DNA of 64,000 nt from an uncultured Aquimarina sp. Lineage in GTDB: Bacteria; Bacteroidota; Bacteroidia; Flavobacteriales; Flavobacteriaceae. How positions within the stretch are numbered: the stretch's first letter is position 1; each line of letters opens with the position of its first letter. The stretch spans positions 558,001-622,000 of the forward strand of contig NZ_CANMED010000001.1 in the NCBI RefSeq assembly GCF_947496855.1, read 5' to 3'. Made by a program: the position numbers and the translations under genes. The notes under the pieces are model-generated. The model was not told where the DNA came from. It saw only the letters and a list, made by a program, of their open reading frames with translations, and made no database searches. Below, one piece after another: positions 34,972 to 43,218 of this stretch.

Positions 34972-35468
34972 TGCAAAAGTGTCTTTATTCATTATGTCCT
35001 ACTGATTGCTTAGAAACTGTGATTAATAATACTTTCAGAAATGAAAATTATTTTTACACATCACTTGGCAATTCCGTTATCTTTAGTAATAATACCATAA
35101 CAGAAATTAAAATATTAATTAGTAAACATCGTATTAATGAAGTATGTTTCGTCCTTTCTAACGATAACCACTTTATTTTAGATGCTTTGAAAAACAATAA
35201 TTTTTCAAACATAAGAGGATTAAGTACCTTCTATAAAGAGATTAAAAATAAAAAGAAACATTCCGAATCCCTTAGATATGATGATTACAATCATTTTTCT
35301 ATTCTTTCCTTTTACCTAAATAGTAAGATCAAAGAATTAAAACTTGAATTAGGGAATTCAGTAAATCAGCAAGTAAAAATTACTGCAAAAATATATGATA
35401 GATTTCAGCATAAATTTGAAAACGTTTATTCGGATTTACTATGTATAGAAACATATCATCTAAACTAA
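34971..35468 (+). CDS. Conserved hypothetical protein in metal-limitation block
   Basis: I do not recognise this 165-residue protein. It starts MQKCLYSLCPTDCLETVIN with three close cysteines, continues with SLGNSVIFSNNTITEIKILISKHRINEVCFVLSND (alternating helix and strand, Rossmann-like in feel), and ends in a long charged C-terminal half. There is no signal peptide or membrane segment. Translational coupling with the gene before it (1-bp overlap) and 9 bp to PhoX suggest shared expression in the MerC unit. Confidence 0.6.
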   Translation: MQKCLYSLCPTDCLETVINNTFRNENYFYTSLGNSVIFSNNTITEIKILISKHRINEVCFVLSNDNHFILDALKNNNFSNIRGLSTFYKEIKNKKKHSESLRYDDYNHFSILSFYLNSKIKELKLELGNSVNQQVKITAKIYDRFQHKFENVYSDLLCIETYHLN

Positions 35469-35477
35469 AATAACATA

Positions 35478-37154
35478 ATGTCATACAATCGAAGAAAGTT
35501 TATTTCATTCTTAGGTAAAACAAGTATTGGAGCAGTTTTAACACCTCAATTTTTAATCAATTGTGGCAATATTACCACTCCAGTTTTAAAAGAAACAATT
35601 ACCGAAAAAAAAACAGGAAAACTAAAAAATTTTGTTCTCGAACCTATACAAGCTTCTGATGCCGATGATTTATTGCTCACCAAAGGGTTAAATTATCACA
35701 CGATAATAAAATGGGGTGATAACATTAATAATGCAGATACTTTTGGATTTAATAATGATTTTACTTGCTTTTTACCCTTAGATGAAAATAATCCAAAGGA
35801 TGGATTACTATGGGTAAATCATGAGTATGTAAATCCACTTTTTGTTTCAGATTTCAATTATAGGAATTATAAAAACCCAAAACAACATCGGACAAAAGAA
35901 CAAGTAGACAAAGAAATGTACAATGTAGGAGGAAGTATTGTTAGAATAAGGGAGGAGAGCGGTGTATGGAAAGTGGTAGAAAACGACCCGCATAACAGAA
36001 GAATTACTGGTAATACTGAAATAAAATTGAATTGGGATACACCAATAAAAGGAAAAACCTCTGTAATCGGTACTAATAGTAATTGTTCTGGAGGAATTAC
36101 CCCTTGGAAAACCTTCCTTACTTGTGAAGAAAATTACGATAGTTGTTTTGGAGAAACAGAATACGATGAAAAAGATAATACAACTCATAAACCAAGTAAA
36201 TATGGCTGGGAAAACTTTTATAATTATCCTCCAGAGCATTATGGCTGGGTGGTTGAAGTAAACCCGAAAGATGGAACATCTCAAAAACATATTGCTTTAG
36301 GAAGGTTTGCTCACGAATGCTGTACATTGTATGAATTAGAAGATAAACGAGTGGTTGCTTATACTGGTGATGATAGCAATAATGAACATTTATACAAGTT
36401 TATTTCTTCCAAACCTGGCTCTTTAAAGGAAGGTACATTGTATGTTGCAGATACTATAAATGGTAAATGGTTAGCCTTAGATTGGGAAAATCAACCTATT
36501 CTGAAGGAGAAATTTACAGATCAAACAGAAGTTCTTATTAGATCAAGAGAAGCTGCAAAATTACTGGGTGCTACGGAGTTGAATAGACCAGAAGATATCG
36601 AAATTGATCCCATCACTGGAAATGTATTTATTTCATTAACTAATAATAAAGTCAAAAATGACTGGCATGGATCTATTTTAAAAATTGAAGAAAATAATGG
36701 CGCCTATGATGCCTTAACTTTTAAAGCTTCAACTTACATTGCTGGTGGTGAAGAAAATGGATTCTCATGTCCGGATAATCTAGCCTTTGATATAGCTGGT
36801 AATCTTTGGATGACTTCAGATATGTCAGGAAACGCCATGAATAAAGATGATAAACCCTATATGCCTTTTAAAAATAATAGTTTGTTTGTAATTCCAAGAT
36901 ATGGAAAAGATAGTGGAAAAGTTATTCGTGTTGCTTCTGCTCCAAAAGACGCAGAGTTTACTGGTCCTTGGTTTTCTCCTGACGGAAAAACACTTTTTTT
37001 AAGTATTCAACATCCTGGTGAACAATCCAAGGATTTAAACAACTTAACCAGCAAGTGGCCTTTTGATAATGATAACATCCCAAAACCCGCTGTAGTTGCC
37101 ATTACAGGAACTTTAATCGAAAAAATGAACGTACTGAATAAAATTGAATCCTAG
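35478..37154 (+). CDS. phoX: PhoX-family alkaline phosphatase (DUF839), Tat lipoprotein
   Basis: A 558-residue exported phosphatase. The N-terminus has a twin-arginine motif (NRRKFISFLGK) and then FLINC, a possible lipobox. The PhoX core is clear: LWVNHEYVNP, NSNCSGGITPWKTFLTCEENY (with the Cys used as a metal ligand in known PhoX), VEVNPKDG, AHECC, NRPEDIEIDPITGNVFISLTNN and FSCPDNLAFD. PhoX enzymes use calcium and iron, not zinc, unlike PhoA. In a unit with MerC and a COG0523 GTPase this could be a zinc-sparing phosphatase (inference). It lies 9 bp after the preceding gene. Confidence 0.9.
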   Translation: MSYNRRKFISFLGKTSIGAVLTPQFLINCGNITTPVLKETITEKKTGKLKNFVLEPIQASDADDLLLTKGLNYHTIIKWGDNINNADTFGFNNDFTCFLPLDENNPKDGLLWVNHEYVNPLFVSDFNYRNYKNPKQHRTKEQVDKEMYNVGGSIVRIREESGVWKVVENDPHNRRITGNTEIKLNWDTPIKGKTSVIGTNSNCSGGITPWKTFLTCEENYDSCFGETEYDEKDNTTHKPSKYGWENFYNYPPEHYGWVVEVNPKDGTSQKHIALGRFAHECCTLYELEDKRVVAYTGDDSNNEHLYKFISSKPGSLKEGTLYVADTINGKWLALDWENQPILKEKFTDQTEVLIRSREAAKLLGATELNRPEDIEIDPITGNVFISLTNNKVKNDWHGSILKIEENNGAYDALTFKASTYIAGGEENGFSCPDNLAFDIAGNLWMTSDMSGNAMNKDDKPYMPFKNNSLFVIPRYGKDSGKVIRVASAPKDAEFTGPWFSPDGKTLFLSIQHPGEQSKDLNNLTSKWPFDNDNIPKPAVVAITGTLIEKMNVLNKIES

Positions 37155-37229
37155 TTAATATAAAAAACATAAAATATCACTTATTATAAGTAAATCAGGA
37201 TAACTTTAGACAGAAGTAAAAAAATAAAC

Positions 37230-37762
37230 ATGGCAATAGTCAAAATAGGAATTATAACTGTAAGTGATAGAGCTTATGCTGGTGTTTACGAAGACATAAG
37301 CGGAAAGTCAATTATAAATACATTAAACGATTATTTAGTTTCAGAATGGGAAGAGGTTTATAAAATAGTTCCTGATGAACAAGAAGTTATCGAAAAAAAA
37401 TTATCCAAATGGTCGATAATGACAAATGTTGCTTGGTGGTTACTACAGGAGGTACTGGTCCTGCTAAGAGAGATGTTACACCAGAAGCTACTGAAGCGGT
37501 ATGCGATCGTATGATGCCTGGCTTCGGAGAACTTATGAGAACTGAATCTCTAAAATTTGTACCTACGGCTATTCTATCAAGACAAACTGCTGGACTTAGA
37601 GGTAGCAGTTTAGTTATTAATTTACCAGGGAAACCAAAGTCTATCAGAGAATGTTTAGATGCCGTTTTCCCCGCTGTACCATATTGTATAGACCTTATGA
37701 ATGGACCATATTTAGAATGCAATGAAGCCATTATTAAACCATTTAGGCCTAAAAAGAAGTGA
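37230..37762 (+). pseudogene. mog: Frameshifted mog/moaB molybdopterin adenylyltransferase
   Basis: The first 57 codons read MAIVKIGIITVSDRAYAG ... PDEQEVIEKK, a good MogA/MoaB start. At the A8 run at 37393-37400 the frame is lost; one more A would give EKKIIQMVDNDKCCLVVTTGGTGPAKRD and continue through TPEAT, RQTAGLRGSSLVINLPGKPKSI to a stop at 37760-37762. So a one-base loss in a homopolymer splits an otherwise intact gene. It could be a true mutation, a sequencing or assembly error, or be rescued by slippage on the A-run. Intact, the protein would adenylylate molybdopterin. Confidence 0.85.
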
Positions 37763-37817
37763 ATTTGGATTGTATGATATTTAAAAATCTATCATAACTA
37801 AGATATTGTATAGAAAT

Positions 37818-38720
37818 ATGGAAGCTATTATAACTGTTGTTGGATTTTTGGGAGCTGGTAAAACAACATTATTAAAATATCTGTTAAAAAAATTTAATAA
37901 TAAAGGTTGGAACCCATTTGTTATTCTTAATGATTATGAAAATGCCAATATGGATGCCCAACAATTTGCTAAGTATATCAAATTAAATAACATTAGGCCT
38001 TTAAGCGGTAGTTGCATTTGCTGTAGTGGTATAGTGGAACTTAGAAATACGGTGAATAGAATTCCTGAAAGGAAAAACGGAATTACGTTAATTGAAGCTA
38101 ATGGAACATCTGATGCGTGCAGATTAATGGAGTTTTTAGGTGTTGGACTTAATGATCGATTCTTACCTCCAATTCAAATTTCGGTTGTTGATGTTAAAAA
38201 CTGGCAACAACGAGATGAACATAATGAACTGGAAGCTAATCAAATTCAGGTTTCTTCGTTATTAGTTTTAACACATCTTGAAAACGTACAGGAGAGCCGA
38301 AAAAGTCAAGTGATTAATGAAATAAAAATACTGAATCCAATTGCGAAAACAGTAACTATGGACAGTTTAGATGTTTCATTGCTTCCAGAGTTATTACCAG
38401 CTGAAAATACAGTACATAGGTTTGATCACCAAAAAGCGCATTGGGCTTCGTGCTCAGTAGATTTACCAGACTTACCTAACTCAACATGCATCCATAATAT
38501 TTGTTTGGCCTTGCCTAAAAGTATTCTCAGAGTAAAAGGTTGTACTAAAATTGATGACGATACCAATTACACTTATTTTGAACGTACTCCCGCTGGTGAA
38601 GTACATATTAGACCTTTCAATGGAATTCCAATAACAGGTTCAAAATTACTTAGTATTGGTCCTGGTAGTAAACCTTCTATACTAGAAAATGCTATTAAAA
38701 AAAGTATGATCACAGCGTAG
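37818..38720 (+). CDS. COG0523 GTPase (metallochaperone, zinc-type)
   Basis: A second CobW-family GTPase, different from the one in the B12 cluster. Walker A is VVGFLGAGKTTLLKYL, the metal motif is GSCICCSG (CxCC), and the C-terminal CobW domain runs to the end. It lacks a His-rich loop. Its place at the end of the MerC-PhoX block and not with cobN points to a zinc role (ZagA/YeiR/ZigA-like), which is inference. I choose ATG at 37818 (MEAIITVVGFLGAGKTT); an in-frame TTG at 37806 would add four residues. The stop codon lies in the first copy of a 24-bp tandem repeat. Confidence 0.88.
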   Translation: MEAIITVVGFLGAGKTTLLKYLLKKFNNKGWNPFVILNDYENANMDAQQFAKYIKLNNIRPLSGSCICCSGIVELRNTVNRIPERKNGITLIEANGTSDACRLMEFLGVGLNDRFLPPIQISVVDVKNWQQRDEHNELEANQIQVSSLLVLTHLENVQESRKSQVINEIKILNPIAKTVTMDSLDVSLLPELLPAENTVHRFDHQKAHWASCSVDLPDLPNSTCIHNICLALPKSILRVKGCTKIDDDTNYTYFERTPAGEVHIRPFNGIPITGSKLLSIGPGSKPSILENAIKKSMITA

Positions 38721-38754
38721 GAAAATTTACTGATCACAGGGTAGGGGAATATAC
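38707..38754. repeat. 24-bp tandem duplication over a stop codon
   Basis: TGATCACAGCGTAG at 38707 and TGATCACAGGGTAG at 38731 begin two adjacent 24-bp units that agree at about 20 of 24 positions. The first unit contains the last codons and stop of the COG0523 gene, and the second the same sequence just outside it. This looks like an old local duplication at the gene end. Confidence 0.7.
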
Positions 38755-39157
38755 AAGCGTTTTATCGAATATAAGATATATAGTGAACCTAAAAATCTGT
38801 CTTTTTTCAATTTCCTACAAGCTCAGGACACGTTTTTATGATCCTAACAGTAATCTTATATTTTAATAAGCTTTAATACATACTGAACTACAGATTATAG
38901 TTATAAAAATAGAATTTATCAGCTACGTAAAATCTATAAAGTAATAAATAGTAAAAAATATAATTTAGAATAATATTTACTTTATAGGGCTTGATTTTTC
39001 ATTGAGATATACCGTGAATAGCTTTATTGTAATGAAATTTCGGATTAACTCTTGTTAGGTGAAATAATCATTAATATATACTCCTTTTTTTGCTACGTCT
39101 TTTTTTTTCCTAAATACGTCATGAATTTATTTTGACTTGAGTTTAAATTCGCAAAAC
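38755..39157. other. Intergenic region before the siderophore operon
   Basis: About 400 AT-rich bases without a gene. T-runs at 39086-39112 precede the probable promoter area (TATTTTG at 39128-39134, a near match to TAnnTTTG). The palindrome-like box next to the start codon is listed separately. No terminator for the COG0523 gene was clear. Confidence 0.5.
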
Positions 39158-39180
39158 TTATTTAGACCAAATAAATATAA
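39158..39180 (+). promoter_or_regulatory. Iron-regulator box candidate before siderophore operon
   Basis: A 23-bp element beginning TTATTTAGAC, directly upstream of the start codon at 39182. It agrees at 19 of 23 positions with the element at 51162-51184 before the TonB receptor. This copy is the less symmetric one. A shared regulator, most likely Fur-like, of both units is inferred. Confidence 0.6.
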
Positions 39181-39181
39181 T

Positions 39182-40687
39182 ATGCTCCTCGAAACACATA
39201 CCAACTTAGTTATTGATCGTGATATAGAACAATTTTTTAACTCACAATCAAAATATACTTACGAAGAATACATTCTGAAAACCATACAACACATAAAGTC
39301 TTTTCTGGATAGAGATCAATTTTATAGTGGAGATCTAATCAGTGATTTTGGTTCAAAGAAACATTTAATAACTCCAAATTCGCAAGTCAATTTAACCATT
39401 GATGAAGCTTTAAAAGAAGTAAAAGAATTATATCTTGATCATACTATAGCATTTCATCATCCTAATTATGTTGCGCATCTTAATTGTCCGGTACTGTTAC
39501 CAGCAATCATAGGAGATTTAGTTGCATCATCAGTAAATACAGCAATAGAAACCTGGGATCAAAGTACTTCTGCCACTTTAATAGAACAGGAAATGATTCG
39601 GTGGATCTGTGCGGAAATGAAATTACCGGATACCTCAGATGGAGTATTTACAAGTGGAGGAACACAATCTAACTTTATGGCGCTTCTCCTTGCCAGAGAT
39701 GACTATGCGTTCAAACATTTTGGATTAAACCTAAAAGAAAATGGTTGGTCGGATGTAGTGTCAAAATTTCGTTTTTTCTGTTCAGAAAAAGCACACTTCA
39801 GTATAAGGAAAAATGCAGCTCTAATGGGAATGGGTTATAATGCTGTGATTCCTGTACCTACTGATGACAAGATGAAGATGGAATCTGATGCTCTAGTACA
39901 GGCGATCGAGAAAGAGAAACAATTAGGTAATATTCCTATCGCAGTAGTTGCGACAGCAGGAACAACAGACTTTGGTAGTTTTGATCCTTTAGAAACCATT
40001 GCAAAGATTGCAAAGGAATATGGCATCTGGTTTCACGTAGATGGCGCTTATGGTGGTAGTTATATATTAACAGAAACACATCAACATTTACTTAGTGGTA
40101 TAGCACACGCAGATTCAGTGACTATTGATTTTCATAAAACCATGTTTCAGCCCGTTTGTTCGAGTGCTTTTTTGGTTCGTGATACAAAACACTTTAAATA
40201 TGTATCCTACTATGCTGATTATCTGAATCCACTCGAGCACAGAGATGAGGAATTTCCTAATTTAATTGAAAAATCTATTCAGACTACTAGAAGGTTTGAT
40301 GCACTAAAGCTTTGGTTTTCTTTAAAAATGACCGGTGCTAAAACTATTGGATCATTCTTAGAAAAAGTGCATTACCTAGCTTTAGATCTCTATTATAATA
40401 TTAAAGATGATGTTTGTTTTGAAGTCGTTCACAAACCAGAACTTAGTACACTAGTATTTAGATATAAAGTTCCAGAAGTAACTTCTAATACTGTGCATGA
40501 TACAATTAATCTTTACATAAAAAACAAACTTTTTAAATCTGGTCAGGCATCAGTTGCGAGTACCAAATTAGATGGGAAAGTATATTTAAAATTCACTTTG
40601 CTAAATCCTAAAAGTACCATAGATGACTTATTAAACATCATACAAATGATTAAGGATACAGGAAAAAATTATAAAACGATCAATTAA
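39182..40687 (+). CDS. PLP-dependent decarboxylase for siderophore diamine
   Basis: A group II (glutamate/DOPA-type) decarboxylase of 501 residues. The PLP-binding core is VHVDGAYGGSY and DSVTIDFHKTMFQPVCSSAF, with the Lys in DFHK forming the Schiff base, and SGGTQSNFMALLLARD upstream. As the first gene of an NIS siderophore operon it most likely makes a diamine (cadaverine from lysine, or putrescine from ornithine), as DesA or MbsA do. Substrate cannot be read from sequence; 2,4-diaminobutyrate decarboxylase is an alternative. I choose ATG 39182 (MLLETHTNLV); a TTG at 39137 would start inside the regulatory box. Confidence 0.88.
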   Translation: MLLETHTNLVIDRDIEQFFNSQSKYTYEEYILKTIQHIKSFLDRDQFYSGDLISDFGSKKHLITPNSQVNLTIDEALKEVKELYLDHTIAFHHPNYVAHLNCPVLLPAIIGDLVASSVNTAIETWDQSTSATLIEQEMIRWICAEMKLPDTSDGVFTSGGTQSNFMALLLARDDYAFKHFGLNLKENGWSDVVSKFRFFCSEKAHFSIRKNAALMGMGYNAVIPVPTDDKMKMESDALVQAIEKEKQLGNIPIAVVATAGTTDFGSFDPLETIAKIAKEYGIWFHVDGAYGGSYILTETHQHLLSGIAHADSVTIDFHKTMFQPVCSSAFLVRDTKHFKYVSYYADYLNPLEHRDEEFPNLIEKSIQTTRRFDALKLWFSLKMTGAKTIGSFLEKVHYLALDLYYNIKDDVCFEVVHKPELSTLVFRYKVPEVTSNTVHDTINLYIKNKLFKSGQASVASTKLDGKVYLKFTLLNPKSTIDDLLNIIQMIKDTGKNYKTIN

Positions 40688-40699
40688 ATAGACAGCAAA

Positions 40700-42028
40700 A
40701 TGATGAATAAAGATATAATAGATTTTGTAGCCATAGGAGTGGGGCCGATGAATTTGGGATTAGCATGTTTAACCAATCCTATCGCCGAATTGGACGGAGT
40801 TTTTTTAGATAAAAGAGAAAAATTTGATTGGCATCCAGGTATGATGCTTCAGGATACCACACTTCAGATTCCTTTTATGGCCGATTTAGTAACACTAGCG
40901 GATCCAACCAATCCTTTTAGTTTTCTAAATTACCTAAAGGAGGAAGGACGCATATACTCATTTTATATTCGAGAAAATTTCCTGGTATTACGTAATGAGT
41001 ATAATAAATATTGTAAATGGGCCATTCAGAAGTTATCCAATATTCATTTTCGGACAGAGGTTAATGAAATTTTCTATAATCAAGAGGAAAAATATTATAC
41101 AATCTTTTCAAAGTGCTCTCAAAAAAACGAACAAAAAGTATACAAAACCCGGAAATTAATCTTGGGAACAGGAACACAACCTTATGTTCCTAATTGTTGT
41201 AAAGATTTAAAAGGAAAAGCTATTCATTCTTCGGCTTACCTTCCAAGTAAAGAACAACTACAATCCAAAAAATCGATAACCATATTGGGTAGTGGACAAA
41301 GTGCTGCAGAAATTTTTTATGATCTTTTACAAGATATTGATTCCAGAGAATATGAACTCAATTGGATCACAAGATCGCCAAGGTTTTTTCCTTTGGAATA
41401 TTCAAAACTTACTTTAGAAATGACGTCTCCGGAGTATGTAGATTATTTCTATAACCTTCCATCAAATAAAAGGGATGAATTGATTAGAAATCAAAAGCAT
41501 TTATACAAAGGAATCAATCAGGACCTACTTGCAAATATTTTCGATCTAATCTATACGAAACGGTTACAAAATGATGTAAAAATAAATCTAAGAACCAATT
41601 CGGAACTTCAAAAAACTGTATATGACCAAGCACTTGATACGTTTAATTTAGAACTTCATCAAACTGAACAGGATAAATATTTCGGATATCAAACTGAAGG
41701 ATTGGTACTAGCCACCGGTTATGAGTATCAACAACCTAATTTCATAGAAGGTATTAGGGATGTAATTAGATGGGATGAAAAAGGCAGATACAATGTGCAC
41801 CGCAATTATGCTATAGACCAAAAGGGTACAGATATTTTTGTACAGAATGTTGAATTACACACCCATGGTTTTGTTACTCCAGATTTGGGAATGGCAGCTT
41901 ATCGAAACTCATATATCATCAAAGAACTTACGGGAACAGATTATTATCCGTTAGAAAAAAGAATTGCTTTCCAACAATTTGAAGTTAAAGAAGAAGAAGA
42001 AATTAAGAGAGAAGCATCTGTATTATGA
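40700..42028 (+). CDS. Lysine/ornithine/diamine N-hydroxylase
   Basis: A flavin-dependent N-monooxygenase (442 residues) that hydroxylates the terminal amine of the diamine, the first step to a hydroxamate. The FAD motif is AIGVGPMNLGLACL at the N-terminus, followed by FDWHPGMMLQDTTLQIPFMADLVTLADPTNPFSFLNYL, the NADPH motif ITILGSGQSAAEIFYDLL, and the ATGYEYQQP motif near the C-terminus. This fits IucD/AlcA/DesB. It lies 12 bp after the decarboxylase and overlaps the exporter gene by 4 bp (ATGA). Confidence 0.93.
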   Translation: MMNKDIIDFVAIGVGPMNLGLACLTNPIAELDGVFLDKREKFDWHPGMMLQDTTLQIPFMADLVTLADPTNPFSFLNYLKEEGRIYSFYIRENFLVLRNEYNKYCKWAIQKLSNIHFRTEVNEIFYNQEEKYYTIFSKCSQKNEQKVYKTRKLILGTGTQPYVPNCCKDLKGKAIHSSAYLPSKEQLQSKKSITILGSGQSAAEIFYDLLQDIDSREYELNWITRSPRFFPLEYSKLTLEMTSPEYVDYFYNLPSNKRDELIRNQKHLYKGINQDLLANIFDLIYTKRLQNDVKINLRTNSELQKTVYDQALDTFNLELHQTEQDKYFGYQTEGLVLATGYEYQQPNFIEGIRDVIRWDEKGRYNVHRNYAIDQKGTDIFVQNVELHTHGFVTPDLGMAAYRNSYIIKELTGTDYYPLEKRIAFQQFEVKEEEEIKREASVL

Positions 42029-43209
42029 AAAAACTTCTAATCATAATGACTTTGGTAGCAGTAATAAGTGATTACTTGTTACACCCTTTTTATCCGCAAT
42101 TTTTCGAAGCTCGGTTTGGAGTAACAGATCCAGAGTGGGTTGGGTATTATTTCGCAGCGATCTGTTTTATGGTGATGATTTCATTTCCATTTTGGGCATA
42201 TATTTCTAAAAAAGTAGCAGAGCTAAACATATTAGTATATACCCAGTTAATAGCAGGAATATTCGCTCTATTTTGTTATTGGACAAACTCTTATATCAAT
42301 TTCTGGATCATCTCATTAGTAATGATTTTATTTAAAGGGAGTTATCTTTTGGTATATCCGTATATACTAAAACTAATTACCAAAAAAGAACATTCTGGTA
42401 CTATTGGATTATTATCTGTAGTAGTACACTTAGGTGGAATTTTAGGGGCAGTCATTGGCGGTTTAGTCGTTGATCTTATCGATGCCAGTTATATCTTTCT
42501 AATTATGGCACTTGGTGATTTTATCCAAATGTTTATGAGTATATATCTAATAAGAAGTGATAAGTATAATACTTCGGTATCTCCAGAAGAAGAAGCATTT
42601 ATAGATCAAGTGGATAAAAAAATGATCCCTAAAAGATTTATTCTCAAAATAGGGTTAATCACTATGATTTTGTATTTCAGTGATTTTTTAATAAGACCTT
42701 TTTTCTCAACCTATTGGGAGCATATTTCTGTCTATGACTCTAAGCTTATTTCAGGTACTATTTATGCAATACCCGGTTTTGTCGCCCTAATCGCCTTATG
42801 GATGAACTTCAGAAGAAAATCAACGAATACTAATTTCCAAGGAATTATACCGGTATTACTTCTTGGAACTATTGGTTTATTATTACAAGGTGTTCCTTTT
42901 GAAGTTTTTGTAATTATTGGAAGAGTCATTTATGGATGGGCAATCTTTCTGGGTGTGGTAAAATTCGACGTACTACTATTCGAATTAAGTACACCAGAAT
43001 CATATGCTATCGACTATAGTAAAGTACATTTCTTTCAGAATTTAGGAGTATTAGTTTCTTCTTTTTCAGTTGGACTATTGGTAGATAATCATGGGTTACA
43101 GGTTCCATTTATAGTAGCTTTAGTTGGATTTATCATCACGCTATTACTTTACTATTTCATTTTCAAAATAGCCATAAAAAACACTTCAAAAGTATTAGCA
43201 AAAACATAA
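42025..43209 (+). CDS. MFS transporter, likely siderophore exporter
   Basis: A 394-residue protein with about twelve hydrophobic segments, in two sets of six with a charged central loop around SPEEEAFIDQVDKKMIPKRF. It belongs to the major facilitator superfamily. Placed between the N-hydroxylase and the synthetases, it probably exports the finished siderophore across the inner membrane, as AlcS does in the alcaligin system. Import of an intermediate or of ferric siderophore is less likely. It overlaps the hydroxylase gene by 4 bp. Confidence 0.85.
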   Translation: MKKLLIIMTLVAVISDYLLHPFYPQFFEARFGVTDPEWVGYYFAAICFMVMISFPFWAYISKKVAELNILVYTQLIAGIFALFCYWTNSYINFWIISLVMILFKGSYLLVYPYILKLITKKEHSGTIGLLSVVVHLGGILGAVIGGLVVDLIDASYIFLIMALGDFIQMFMSIYLIRSDKYNTSVSPEEEAFIDQVDKKMIPKRFILKIGLITMILYFSDFLIRPFFSTYWEHISVYDSKLISGTIYAIPGFVALIALWMNFRRKSTNTNFQGIIPVLLLGTIGLLLQGVPFEVFVIIGRVIYGWAIFLGVVKFDVLLFELSTPESYAIDYSKVHFFQNLGVLVSSFSVGLLVDNHGLQVPFIVALVGFIITLLLYYFIFKIAIKNTSKVLAKT

Positions 43210-43218
43210 AAACTCTTA

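Noticed and set aside
35847-36290. Long open frame on the minus strand inside phoX
   Set aside because: It is antisense to a clearly coding PhoX, is rich in Phe and Ile as expected of a shadow frame, and has no recognisable family.
37393-37400. mog A8 run as a programmed frameshift
   Set aside because: The zero frame goes on for about 38 wrong codons and I know of no such signal in MogA; a mutation or sequence error is simpler.
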